From an uncultured Clostridia bacterium (lineage in GTDB: Bacteria > Bacillota > Clostridia > Christensenellales > Borkfalkiaceae), in contig CANRKK010000012.1 of NCBI GenBank assembly GCA_947631195.1, forward strand, positions 1 to 50,995: DNA of 50,995 nucleotides, in the 5' to 3' direction. Under the pieces are notes generated by a model. The model saw only the letters and a program-made list of their open reading frames with translations, was not told the origin of the DNA and ran no database searches. Made by a program: the position numbers and the translations under genes. Below are positions 1 through 8,149 of the stretch, piece by piece. Positions within the stretch are counted from its first letter, which is position 1; the number at the start of each line of letters is the position of its first letter.

Positions 1-1
1 T

Positions 2-404
2 AATGCCAACGCAAATTAAGGTTTGTCATTTCGCGCGAGCGTTAGCGACGCTCTGCCGAGGGCTCCCTTTGGGAAACGGCAGAACGAGTGAGAGTTCTCA
101 CACGGCGTAAGGAGAACGCCGTGTTCGGGCACCGCTCGCGCCTTTCTCTATGCGCGCACTCATCTCGCTCGGCACGCACAGCGCACTGTGCTGTTTTGAA
201 AATTCCGCGCTCGTCCCCTTGTGGCTGCTCTTGGCCGTTTGGAACGGCACCTTAAATAACCTCGACCAATCCACGGGGGGATTATTTCGCTTACCGCTTC
301 GCTCACGCTCAAAATGACACGTTTCATCGGAAATTGTACATATTTTAAAATTGCGTTATTATATCCCATTTTTTAACATTATTGGGGGGGTGGGCGGGAC
401 AAAA
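2..404. repeat. Composite dispersed repeat, copy 1
   Basis: This is a direct repeat of 720-1062. The first ~76 bases match almost perfectly, and so do the last ~230 bases (171-404 against 830-1062), including the run gggggggtgggcgggac. The middle differs. Read on the minus strand, 110-195 matches the tandem units at 50726-50815 at the other end of the window. The part around 300-345 carries the gatgaaacgtgtcatt core also seen at 29403, 29889 and 30148. Confidence 0.85.
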
Positions 405-411
405 TATAAAA

Positions 412-545
412 GCAACGTAACGTTGCATCCGGGTTTCTTTATTGCGTTGGCGGTAGACTAACAATGGCGCACGTCAAACTTTAATGACAATCCCCTCAGG
501 CTGCGTTGCAGCCAGCTCCCCTTACTAAAGGGAGCCAAGGGGGAG
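412..545. repeat. Dispersed repeat shared with 23659-23735
   Basis: The segment starting gcaacgtaacgttgcatcc, followed by tttctttattgc, and the later tgacaatcccctca ... aaagggagcc both recur in the same order at 23659-23735. The first part is a short palindrome around aacgtt. The internal spacing differs between the copies, so the family is modular. Confidence 0.7.
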
Positions 546-719
546 AAGCGGATGACAGCTCCCGCTTACTGAGGGGAGGCAAGATAATTTGCGTTGCAAT
601 TATTTAAAATTGCGGCAGACGTCCCCCTGTCATTCTGCGCGGGTGGACTCTCTCCCCCCCTGTCATTCTAAGGAGGGCGCAGCCCGACGAAGAATCTGTC
701 GCGTAGCGACTTTCAAATA

Positions 720-1062
720 ATGCCAACGCAAATTAAGGTTTGTCATTTCGCGCGAGCGTTAGCGACGCTCTGCCGAGGGCTCCCTTTGGGAAACCTTCGG
801 CAGAGTAGCGGCCGCAAGCGGCCTCACGCGGCACGCACAGCGCACTGTGCTGTTTTGAAAATTCCGCGCTCGTCCCCTTGTGGCCGCTCTTGGCCGTTTG
901 GAACGGCACCTTAAATAACCTCGACCAGCCCACGGGGGGATTATTTCGCTTACCGCTTCGCTCACGCTCAAAATGACACGTTTCATCGGAATTGTACATA
1001 TTTTAAAATTGCGTTATTATATCCCATTTTTTAACAATATTGGGGGGGTGGGCGGGACAAAA
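720..1062. repeat. Composite dispersed repeat, copy 2
   Basis: Second direct copy of 2-404, ending about 45 bases from the glmS stop codon. Here the central block is replaced by a shorter one containing ggccgcaagcggcc, a small hairpin. Read on the minus strand it matches 29889-29970: gatgaaacgtgtcatt, then gtgagcgaagcggtaagcg, then a taatcccc...cgtgggc...ggtcgaggtt block. Confidence 0.85.
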
Positions 1063-1105
1063 AAAGAAAAGAAAAATAGAAAAACGATACGCGTTGGTTA
1101 TTGCG

Positions 1106-2863
1106 CTATTCCACGGTTACGCTTTTGGCGAGGTTGCGGGGCTTGTCGGGGTCGCGCCCCAGGACGACGGCCACACGGTAGGCCAAAAGCTGCAACGCGG
1201 CGGCGGATACGAGCGGGGACAGGTACTTGTTGCACTCCGGCAGCGATATCACCTCGGCGCGCCTTGCGAACTGCCTCTGCACTTCGGGCAGCGTGGTCAA
1301 TACGGCCGCCATTCCGCCGCGGGAGAGCGTTTGCTCGACGGCGTCCATGCTCTTTGCCGCCAGCTCGCCGTCGCAGATTATGAACACGGACAGCGTAGTG
1401 CCGTCGATGAGCGCGAGTGTGCCGTGTTTGAGTTCGCCCGACGGATAGCCTCCGCCCGCGATATAGCTCACCTCTTTGAGTTTGAGGCTGCCCTCCAGCG
1501 CGACGGCATAGTCTATGCCCCTGCCCATGAAATACACGCCGCGCGCACGGGCGCACATCTCTGCAAGTGCGTATATGTCGATATCCTGAAGCGTTTGGGA
1601 AATGAGCGCGGGGGCGCAGTCCGTATCGATTTGCCTTTTACCGCCGCTGACGGAGAGCGCCATTGCGGCAAGCGCGGCTATCTGCGCGGAATAGCTCTTT
1701 GTGGCGGCGACGCAGATTTCGGGACCCGCGCAGACGGGCACGGTGAGCGTGGCTATCCTCGCTATGGCCGAGTGCGGGCAGTTGGTTACGGCAAGCACCG
1801 CCGCCCCCGAATTTTTGTAAAGGCGGGCGGCTTCTACAGTGTCCGCCGTTTCCCCGCTCTGCGTGACGGCGACCAATACGGTCTTTTTGCCGCCCTGTAT
1901 GCCGTTATACCGTAGTTCGCCCGCATATTCGGCCTCGGCTGGGATACCGGCGAGTTCGCAAAAATATCGTTTGCCGAGCAGCGCCGCGTGATAGGCGGTG
2001 CCGCAACCCGTAAATATCACTCTGTCCGCGCCCGCAAACGCCGCGCGCGCTTCCGCCTCTACGCCCGCAAACGCCGACAGCGTGTTTTTTACCGCGGCGG
2101 GGGCCTCCCAAAGCTCCTTTATCATATAGTGGGGATAGCCGCAGAGGGCGAGGGACTGTTCCCCCGCGGAATTTATTACGGGCGCGCGGTTTACGGGCCG
2201 CATATTTTCGTCAAAGATTTTAACGGACGACTTGGTTATTACGGCAAAGTCGCCGTCCTCTAAAATATACAGCGTGGGGCATTTGCCGGCAAGGGCGGGT
2301 TCGTCGCTTGAACAATAGGCGCAGTTTTCGCCCTGACCGACTATAACGGGGGAGCGGAATTTTGCGGCGACGATTTCCTCGCAGCCGTCGCACATTGCCA
2401 AAAACGCATATGAGCCGTTGAGCATCTTTGCACATTTGATTGCGGCCTCCAACAAATTCCCGCCGTAAAACCTGTTTATAAGGCAGGGGATGACCTCGCT
2501 GTCCGTTTCGGAGAGGAATCTCTCGCCCGAGGCGGCAAGCTGTTTTTTCAGTTCAGCGTAGTTTTCTATCTCGCCGTTGTGCACGACGGTTATTCTGCCC
2601 GACCTGTGGGGATGGGCGTTTTTGTCGTCCGGCTTGCCGTGAGTTGCCCAGCGGGTGTGGCCTATGCCCACGTTTCCGCCGAGCAATTGTGCGGACGTGT
2701 TGAGTTTTTCCACCCTGCCCGCACTTTTTACAATCTCAGTTTTGCCGTTTGAAAGCACCGCTATCCCCGCCGAATCATAGCCGCGATACTCCAACCTCAA
2801 AAGTCCGTCGTAGATAATTTCACCCGCGTTGCCGCTGCCCGCATAGCCGATTATGCCGCACAA
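1106..2863 (-). CDS. glmS: Glutamine-fructose-6-phosphate aminotransferase (isomerizing)
   Basis: Makes glucosamine-6-phosphate from fructose-6-phosphate and glutamine, the entry step to UDP-GlcNAc for peptidoglycan. The protein has 585 residues, slightly shorter than the usual ~600. It begins MCGIIGYAG, so Cys2 is the N-terminal nucleophile of the class II glutaminase domain. Two SIS sugar-isomerase domains follow, with CGTAYHAALL and TQSGETADT in the first and LKLKEVSYIAGGGYPSGEL in the second. The end DPDKPRNLAKSVTVE is the classic family terminus. It lies 19 bases downstream of glmM on the same strand, so the two are almost certainly co-transcribed. I looked for a glmS ribozyme upstream of both genes and did not recognise one. 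Confidence 0.97.
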   Translation of the reverse strand: MCGIIGYAGSGNAGEIIYDGLLRLEYRGYDSAGIAVLSNGKTEIVKSAGRVEKLNTSAQLLGGNVGIGHTRWATHGKPDDKNAHPHRSGRITVVHNGEIENYAELKKQLAASGERFLSETDSEVIPCLINRFYGGNLLEAAIKCAKMLNGSYAFLAMCDGCEEIVAAKFRSPVIVGQGENCAYCSSDEPALAGKCPTLYILEDGDFAVITKSSVKIFDENMRPVNRAPVINSAGEQSLALCGYPHYMIKELWEAPAAVKNTLSAFAGVEAEARAAFAGADRVIFTGCGTAYHAALLGKRYFCELAGIPAEAEYAGELRYNGIQGGKKTVLVAVTQSGETADTVEAARLYKNSGAAVLAVTNCPHSAIARIATLTVPVCAGPEICVAATKSYSAQIAALAAMALSVSGGKRQIDTDCAPALISQTLQDIDIYALAEMCARARGVYFMGRGIDYAVALEGSLKLKEVSYIAGGGYPSGELKHGTLALIDGTTLSVFIICDGELAAKSMDAVEQTLSRGGMAAVLTTLPEVQRQFARRAEVISLPECNKYLSPLVSAAALQLLAYRVAVVLGRDPDKPRNLAKSVTVE

Positions 2864-2882
2864 AAGACGTCACCTCCCAAAA

Positions 2883-4265
2883 TTAATACTCTTTGCAATT
2901 ATCCGTCACCCTGTCGCTTAAAATTTTTACGGCCCTTTCGCAGTCTGCGGGGTTTTCGCCCTCGGCCATAAGCCTTATCATCGGCTCCGTGCCAGAGGGG
3001 CGGACCACGATGCGCACGCCGTACTCCTTTTCAAGCCCGCCCGCAAGCTCTGCAACGCCGCGCATGGCGCGCAGTTTATCCGTGCAGGGTATGCTGCAAT
3101 TTATTTGTCCGAGCGGCCTGTAACCCTTCAAAAGTTGATACAGGTTGCAGTTTTGGGCTATCACGGCCTCCATCAGCATTATCGCCGTCAGCAGTCCGTC
3201 GCCCGTCGTTTCGTATTTGGAAAAGACTATGTGCCCGCTGCGTTCCCCGCCGAGCACCGCGCCCGTCTCGCGCATGGCCGCGCAGACGTTGCCGTCGCCC
3301 ACGCCGCAGATTTCGGCGTCTATTCCCATATTTTTAAGGCTGCTTATAAGCCCGCCGTTGCTCATCACCGTGCACACCGTTTTGTTGTCGATAAGTTCGC
3401 CGCGGTTTTTTAAAAAAACTGCACATATATAGAGTATTTCGTCGCCCGTGACAACTTCCCCGCGGGAATCAACGGCTATGCAGCGGTCCGCATCGCCGTC
3501 GAAGGCAAACCCCAAGTCGAGGGAATTTTCGATGACGAGTTTGCGGAGCGCGCCGATATGGGTGGAGCCGACGCCGCCGTTTATGTTGGTGCCGTCGGGC
3601 TCGCCGCCGATTATATAGGTCTTTGCGCCGAGAGCGTCGAACACCGACCGCGCAATGTTGAAAGCGCTGCCGTTGGCGCAGTCTAACCCGATTTTATAGC
3701 CCTTGTAGGAGCAGGTGGACAGGGAAATGAGGTGCCCCGTATATCTGTTTCTGCCCGAGATATAGTCCACCGTTCTGCCCACGTCCTTGCCCGCCGCCAA
3801 AGGGATATCCCCGCCGAAGGGCTGCAGATCGCCGTCGAGATAGCGCTCTATGAGAGAGATGACCCCGCCAGACAGCTTTTCGCCCTGACTGTTGAACAGC
3901 TTGATGCCGTTGTCGCGGTAGCCGTTGTGGCTGGCGGATATCATCACGCCGCAGTCGAAGCCGTCGCAGCGGGCGATGTAGGACACCGACGGGGTGGTAG
4001 TCACGTGCAGGATATATGCATCCCCGCCCGAACAGGTGACGCCCGCGGCCAGCGCGTATTCCAGCGTGTAGGAGGAGAGGCGGGTGTCCTTGCCTATCAC
4101 GGCGCGGCATTTTTTGCCCATGTTGGCGCCGAAGTACCAGCCGAGCACGCGGCCGCACTTGAACGCCTGCACTGCGGTGATTGTTACGCCGGCTTCGCCG
4201 CGGAAGCCGTCAGTTCCGAAATATTTTGACGTTTTATACCTCCCGAAAAACGCACGGCAACGCAT
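2883..4265 (-). CDS. glmM: Phosphoglucosamine mutase
   Basis: Converts glucosamine-6-phosphate to glucosamine-1-phosphate, the step after GlmS. Visible motifs are YFGTDGFRG at the N-terminus, the phosphoserine loop MISASHNGYRDNGIK, the metal loop DGDADR, GGERSGHI for sugar binding and RPSGTEPMIRL for phosphate binding. The start is uncertain. The nearest ATG (4265) gives 460 residues but has no Shine-Dalgarno sequence. A strong GGGAGG (4239-4244) lies inside that extension, six bases before an ACG codon at 4232. Starting at ACG would give 449 residues and the family-typical N-terminus (M)SKYFGTDG. I list the standard-codon start and discuss ACG as a finding. The frame stays open further upstream to 4625, but nothing there resembles the family. 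Confidence 0.95.
   Translation of the reverse strand: MRCRAFFGRYKTSKYFGTDGFRGEAGVTITAVQAFKCGRVLGWYFGANMGKKCRAVIGKDTRLSSYTLEYALAAGVTCSGGDAYILHVTTTPSVSYIARCDGFDCGVMISASHNGYRDNGIKLFNSQGEKLSGGVISLIERYLDGDLQPFGGDIPLAAGKDVGRTVDYISGRNRYTGHLISLSTCSYKGYKIGLDCANGSAFNIARSVFDALGAKTYIIGGEPDGTNINGGVGSTHIGALRKLVIENSLDLGFAFDGDADRCIAVDSRGEVVTGDEILYICAVFLKNRGELIDNKTVCTVMSNGGLISSLKNMGIDAEICGVGDGNVCAAMRETGAVLGGERSGHIVFSKYETTGDGLLTAIMLMEAVIAQNCNLYQLLKGYRPLGQINCSIPCTDKLRAMRGVAELAGGLEKEYGVRIVVRPSGTEPMIRLMAEGENPADCERAVKILSDRVTDNCKEY
4239..4244 (-). promoter_or_regulatory. Shine-Dalgarno sequence pointing at an ACG start of glmM
   Basis: GGGAGG on the minus strand, followed by TATAAA and then ACG TCA AAA TAT TTC. 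It is the only good ribosome site near the glmM N-terminus, and its spacing fits ACG at 4232-4230 rather than ATG at 4265. Confidence 0.6.
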
Positions 4266-4460
4266 ATGGGTTAAAATACATATGTCTTTGCCGCGGTATG
4301 CGGCCCGAAGCACATATTGTCCTTGGCGGCGCGGCATAAAAAATATATGCGCGGGATACGGGCCGCTTCGGGGCGATAATAAAGCATATGCCGCAAAACG
4401 CATAAATGGTGCCAAAAACATATGCTTTTGCAAATAACTTCCGACGCGGGCGTTGCCCGC
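4266..4460. other. glmM/ktrB divergent intergenic region with clustered CATATG palindromes
   Basis: CATATG begins at 4263, 4279, 4385 and 4419, with near variants around 4311 and 4343. No gene, tRNA or recognised riboswitch is seen. This is the leader region of glmM, and a glmM promoter probably lies here, but I could not pick one with confidence. Confidence 0.4.
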
Positions 4461-4489
4461 TTGACAAGAATTTAAAAGGGTGGTAAAAT
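4461..4489 (+). promoter_or_regulatory. Sigma-70-type promoter of ktrB
   Basis: TTGACA (4461-4466), a 17-base spacer, then TAAAAT (4484-4489). The expected transcription start near 4496 is only about eight bases before the ATG at 4504, so the message would be nearly leaderless. Confidence 0.7.
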
Positions 4490-4503
4490 CAAACCTGTAT
4501 TTT

Positions 4504-5844
4504 ATGAAAGGCAAACGTAAAAAAATATCCACGTGGCAGCTTCTCGCCCTCGGATATCTGATAGTAATATTAATAGGCAGCGGGCTGCTCATCCTCCCCT
4601 TTGCCACGGTAAAGGGGGAAAGCACAACCTACATAGGCGCGCTGTTCACCGCGACGAGCGCCACCTGCGTTACGGGCCTCACCCCCTACACCACGGGCGA
4701 ACACTGGACGCTGTACGGGCAAATAGTCATCTTGTGCCTTATACAGTTGGGCGGACTTGGCTTTATGACCTTTGTTTCGAGCATCATACTGCTGTTCCGC
4801 CGCGGCATGGGCATAGGCAGCCGCAAGGCGCTGATGACGAGCGCGGGCGGCGAAAAACTTTCGGACATACGCAGCCTTGTAAAGAGGATAATAATCGGCT
4901 CGGCCCTGTTCGAATTTTTGGGTTCCGCCATACTGTGCGCCCGCTTTGTGCCCGACTACGGCTGGGCGCGGGGCATATACTACGGCGTGTTCCACTCCGT
5001 TTCCGCCTTTTGCAACGCGGGATTTGACCTGCTCGGCTCCGCATCCCTCGTAAAGTACGCCACCGACCCGTTGGTGAGCCTCACCGTATGCTTTTTGATC
5101 ATTATCGGCGGTTTGGGCTTTTGCGTTTGGGGGGACGTGCTTGCCTGCCGTCTTAGGTTTAAAAAATTCCAGCTGAACACAAAGGTAATAATCATAACGA
5201 GCGGCATCTTGCTGGTTGTGCCCACCTTTATGTTTTTGGGATTCGAATGGAACAACCCCTCCTACTCTGGCTATAATTTCTGGCAAAAGCTGCTTTTGTC
5301 CTTCTTTAACGCGACGTCGCCCAGAACGGCGGGCTTTTACACCACCGACCCCACCACCCTTTCGGACAGCGGATATCTGTTGGCCGTGATACTTATGTTT
5401 ATCGGCGGGAGTTCGGGCTCGACGGCGGGCGGCCTTAAAGTGGGGACGTTTGCCGTGATTATAATGGGTATGGTCGGCGTTTTCAGGGGCGTGCGCGACA
5501 TAAACATAGGCAAAAAGAGGATAGAATATTCCCTGCTTTCGCAGGCGCTTGCCATATTGGCCGCCTGCCTTATGTTCGTTTTGGTGGCGACGATTGCGAT
5601 CTGCGCCATAGAGCACGGCGACGCGGCAAGTTTTAAGGCCGTTTTGTATGAATGTGTGTCGGCAATGGGCACCGTCGGGCTTTCGATGAACCTGACGCCC
5701 GTCCTGTCGGTTGCCTCGCTGATAATCATAATACTTCTGATGTATGCGGGCAGGGTGGGTATTCTGACCCTTGCTCTCGCCCTTGCCAAAAAGCGCAAGG
5801 ACCCCGATATGCGCTATCCCGCAGACACCCTTTTGATAGGCTGA
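4504..5844 (+). CDS. ktrB: TrkH/KtrB-type potassium transporter, membrane subunit
   Basis: Membrane channel subunit of a Ktr/Trk potassium uptake system. The protein has 446 residues, the usual KtrB size, with about eight to ten hydrophobic segments. The four pore-loop filter glycines of the superfamily are visible in TCVTGLT (~54-60), FCNAGFD (~170), PRTAGFY (~273) and MGTVGLS (~387). The C-terminus MRYPADTLLIG resembles KtrB ends. I chose ATG 4504 because a GTG at 4480 would put the first codons inside the promoter. There is no clear Shine-Dalgarno sequence before 4504. ktrA follows 45 bases downstream, giving a complete KtrAB pair. Confidence 0.95.
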   Translation: MKGKRKKISTWQLLALGYLIVILIGSGLLILPFATVKGESTTYIGALFTATSATCVTGLTPYTTGEHWTLYGQIVILCLIQLGGLGFMTFVSSIILLFRRGMGIGSRKALMTSAGGEKLSDIRSLVKRIIIGSALFEFLGSAILCARFVPDYGWARGIYYGVFHSVSAFCNAGFDLLGSASLVKYATDPLVSLTVCFLIIIGGLGFCVWGDVLACRLRFKKFQLNTKVIIITSGILLVVPTFMFLGFEWNNPSYSGYNFWQKLLLSFFNATSPRTAGFYTTDPTTLSDSGYLLAVILMFIGGSSGSTAGGLKVGTFAVIIMGMVGVFRGVRDINIGKKRIEYSLLSQALAILAACLMFVLVATIAICAIEHGDAASFKAVLYECVSAMGTVGLSMNLTPVLSVASLIIIILLMYAGRVGILTLALALAKKRKDPDMRYPADTLLIG

Positions 5845-5889
5845 AAATTATAAAAAACTCAACACGTTTTGACTTTTTAGGAGATAAAA

Positions 5890-6540
5890 ATGAAATCGGT
5901 ACTGCTTATTGGTCTTGGAAAATTCGGCCAGCTGTTGGGCGAAAACCTGCTCGATATGAGCGACGAGGTTATGATAGTCGACCGCGACGAGGACGTTATA
6001 AACATGCTTGCCCCCAAGTACACCGAAGCGCTTATAGGCAACTGCATGAACATAGACACCTTAAAGGCGCTGGACGTCCCCTCGTTTGACGTGTGCGTGG
6101 TGGCCATAGGCGAGGACTTCCAGTCGTCGCTGGAAATAACCTCCAACCTCAAAGATTTGGGGGCCAAATACGTGGTTTCGCGCGCGGACACGGACATACA
6201 GCGCAAATTCCTTTTGAGGGTGGGCGCCGACGAAGTGGTTTATCCCAACCGCGATATCGCAGAAAAACTTGCAGTAAAACTCAACGCCGAAAAGGTCTAC
6301 GACTACTTCGAGCTCGATTCGGAGTATTCCATATTCGAGATAGCCGTGCCCACCAAGTGGTTCCAGAAAACCATATTGGCGGTAAACCCGCGCGCGCACG
6401 GGCTGAACGTGCTTACGATAAAGCGGGGGTCGACGGTTATCCCCTCACCCGGCGCGGACTACCTGTTTGAGGACGGCGACCACATGGTGGTATTCGGAAA
6501 TACCGAAGAAATAATAAAATTTGCCAACAAGACAAAATAA
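5890..6540 (+). CDS. ktrA: KtrA/TrkA-family potassium uptake regulatory subunit
   Basis: Cytoplasmic RCK protein that gates KtrB in response to bound nucleotide. The protein has 216 residues. The N-terminal Rossmann fold shows GLGKFGQLLG and an acidic strand end in VMIVDRDED, typical of NAD(H)/ATP-binding RCK_N domains. The C-terminal half (from about residue 140, with ILAVNPRAHGLNVLTIKRG) looks like a TrkA_C domain. A good TTAGGAG precedes the ATG. The spacer from ktrB carries an A-rich element (ataaaaaactcaaca ... actttttt) that also occurs before ilvD at 27001-27032. Confidence 0.95.
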   Translation: MKSVLLIGLGKFGQLLGENLLDMSDEVMIVDRDEDVINMLAPKYTEALIGNCMNIDTLKALDVPSFDVCVVAIGEDFQSSLEITSNLKDLGAKYVVSRADTDIQRKFLLRVGADEVVYPNRDIAEKLAVKLNAEKVYDYFELDSEYSIFEIAVPTKWFQKTILAVNPRAHGLNVLTIKRGSTVIPSPGADYLFEDGDHMVVFGNTEEIIKFANKTK

Positions 6541-6564
6541 CTGCTATTTAAGGCGGGGTTAAAT

Positions 6565-7470
6565 ATGAAAATTTTACAGAACAGGGCGGCAAGTTTTGCC
6601 GTGGCGGCCTTTATATACGCGCTTGCGGCGGCCGTCGGGATAGTGTGCTATATCTATATCCCCATACAGGAGATGTGGCTTAAACTACTCGTTGCGGACG
6701 TGATTGCCACGGTCGTAACGTTCGCTTTCAGCGTGATTTTGGGCAACGCTTCGGTCTACGACCCGTATTGGAGCGTCCAGCCGATAGTCATAACAATCGC
6801 GTTTGCCGTTGCGGAGGGCATAAAAAACAGCCGCCTCATCGAGGCGGGCGCGGCGATACAGCCCTTGGGCGCGACGCAGGTGATAATGCTTGCGGTGATA
6901 TTCGTTTGGGGCGTGCGGCTTACGGCTAACTGGGCGTACACCTTCAAGGGGCTGACCTTCCAGGATTGGCGGTACACGATGCTCAAGGAACGGACAGGCA
7001 AGCTGTATCCGTTTGTAAACTTTGCGGGCATACACCTTGTGCCCACGCTGATAGTTTACGCATGTACGCTGCCCGCCGTTTACGTGATTACCGAGGCTCC
7101 GCCCTTCAACGTTGGGAGCGTGATATTCTGCTTTGTTTCGCTTGCGGCCGTGATTTTGCAGGGCACGGCGGACTACCAGATGCACAAATTCCAAAAGTCG
7201 GGCGCGGGCGGATTTATAAGGTCCGGCCTCTGGAAACACTCCCGCCACCCCAACTACCTCGGCGAGATTTTAATGTGGTGGGGGATTGCGTTTGCAACCG
7301 TATGCACCCTGCCGCAGATGTGGTATCTGATTGCGGGCGCAGTTGCCAACACGCTCTTATTCCTGTTTGTCAGCATCCCCCTTGCGGACGGGCACCAGGC
7401 GCGCAAAGAGGGCTTTGAGGAATACAAGGCCAAAACCCGCATGCTGTTGCCTATAAAACGTTTTAAATAA
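6565..7470 (+). CDS. DUF1295-family membrane protein (steroid 5-alpha-reductase/ICMT-like fold)
   Basis: Integral membrane protein of 301 residues with about seven to nine hydrophobic helices. The signature WKHSRHPNYLGEILMWWG near residue 220-240 (HxxHPNYxGE) is shared by DUF1295, isoprenylcysteine methyltransferase-like and steroid 5-alpha-reductase-like proteins, whose C-terminal half binds a cofactor in the membrane. VYDPYWSVQPIVI near residue 70 is typical of DUF1295. The substrate is unknown. It follows ktrA by 24 bases and is probably read through from it, ending at the terminator at 7491, but no functional tie to potassium uptake can be seen. Confidence 0.85.
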   Translation: MKILQNRAASFAVAAFIYALAAAVGIVCYIYIPIQEMWLKLLVADVIATVVTFAFSVILGNASVYDPYWSVQPIVITIAFAVAEGIKNSRLIEAGAAIQPLGATQVIMLAVIFVWGVRLTANWAYTFKGLTFQDWRYTMLKERTGKLYPFVNFAGIHLVPTLIVYACTLPAVYVITEAPPFNVGSVIFCFVSLAAVILQGTADYQMHKFQKSGAGGFIRSGLWKHSRHPNYLGEILMWWGIAFATVCTLPQMWYLIAGAVANTLLFLFVSIPLADGHQARKEGFEEYKAKTRMLLPIKRFK

Positions 7471-7490
7471 TTATATAGCTATAAAGCGGC

Positions 7491-7535
7491 GCCCCCGCCG
7501 CGCGAATTCGCGCGGCGGGGGCACTTTTTTATTTG
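7491..7535. terminator. Bidirectional intrinsic terminator
   Basis: A perfect 14-bp GC-rich stem (7491-7504 with 7509-7522) around the loop AATT, followed by acttttttatttg on the plus strand. It sits between two converging units, the DUF1295 gene (+) and ntpD (-), and overlaps the last codons of ntpD. Confidence 0.85.
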
Positions 7536-8146
7536 TTTTTTACTTTCATCAGTCTGACTATCGAGGCGCGCTCGTTTTCGTCCAACTTGTCGCGGATATA
7601 CTTTATCGTCTCCTGCAGCTGGGGAATCATGATATATTCGAGGGCGTTGACCCGCCGCTTGTTGCGCTCTATCTCGTCTGCCAAAAGGCGGACGGTCTTT
7701 TCTATTTGGGCAAGTTCCGCAAGTTTGGGCAAAAGCGCGGAAATCCTGCCCACCGAATAGTCGGCCTCGCTGGTTATCTCCGAAAAGGCATAGGGCAAAC
7801 CGCCCGCGCGCTCCTCGGCAACTACTTTAACTTCGGGGACGTCCACCCCCATTACGCTCGTCATGCCGCACTCGGCCGTGACCGCGACCGTGGGCATGGA
7901 AAAGGCCGCCTCCGCGCTGTATGCGGGAGTCACCGACCGCGCAACCGAAAACTGCCGCAAAATTTCGGCAAGTTCCTCCTCCACCTCGTCCCGCAGCCGC
8001 TTGTTTTGGCGGATTATCACGGTGAAGCGGCGGATCATCTCGTCCGATTTGTCCTTTAACAGCTTGTGTCCGCGCACGGCCGTCGCAAGCCGCGCCTTAA
8101 GTTTTTTAAGCTCCATCCTCGTGGGATTTACGTTGAGCCTTGCCAT
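7529..8146 (-). CDS. ntpD: V-type ATPase subunit D
   Basis: Central rotor stalk subunit that transmits rotation between the A3B3 head and the K ring. The protein has 205 residues. The start MARLNVNPTRMELKKLKARL and the later RVNALEYIMIPQLQETIKYI are typical of subunit D, a long antiparallel coiled coil. Last gene of the ATPase operon, three bases after ntpB, with GAGGAATAAAAG before the ATG. Confidence 0.97.
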   Translation of the reverse strand: MARLNVNPTRMELKKLKARLATAVRGHKLLKDKSDEMIRRFTVIIRQNKRLRDEVEEELAEILRQFSVARSVTPAYSAEAAFSMPTVAVTAECGMTSVMGVDVPEVKVVAEERAGGLPYAFSEITSEADYSVGRISALLPKLAELAQIEKTVRLLADEIERNKRRVNALEYIMIPQLQETIKYIRDKLDENERASIVRLMKVKNK

Positions 8147-8149
8147 CTT

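Larger units (their letters stand above)
1..1105. other. Gene-free stretch made of dispersed repeats
   Basis: I see no credible gene in these 1.1 kb. The stretch is built from two long direct copies of one composite repeat (2-404 and 720-1062) with other repeat pieces between them. One piece at about 650-712 contains a 'cattctaaggagggcgcag' type sequence of a kind I recall as common between genes in gut Clostridia. Short reading frames here are translations of repeat DNA. A clear terminator for glmS, which ends at 1106 on the minus strand, was not found. Confidence 0.8.

Noticed and set aside
733-999. Small genes in the repeat DNA (also 160-369, 29799-30075, 34578-34916, 50653-50946)
   Set aside because: The same peptide-like strings recur in repeat copies in several frames; no ribosome sites; the repeats are non-coding.
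2864-4460. glmS ribozyme
   Set aside because: The gap before glmS is 19 bases, and the leader of glmM shows none of the conserved ribozyme core I would expect.
4266-4625. 120-residue N-terminal extension of GlmM
   Set aside because: The open frame runs on by chance across the intergenic region and the ktrB promoter; GlmM proteins start at YFGTDG.
4570-5616. 348-codon minus-strand frame
   Set aside because: Antisense to ktrB; no hydrophobic or catalytic pattern.
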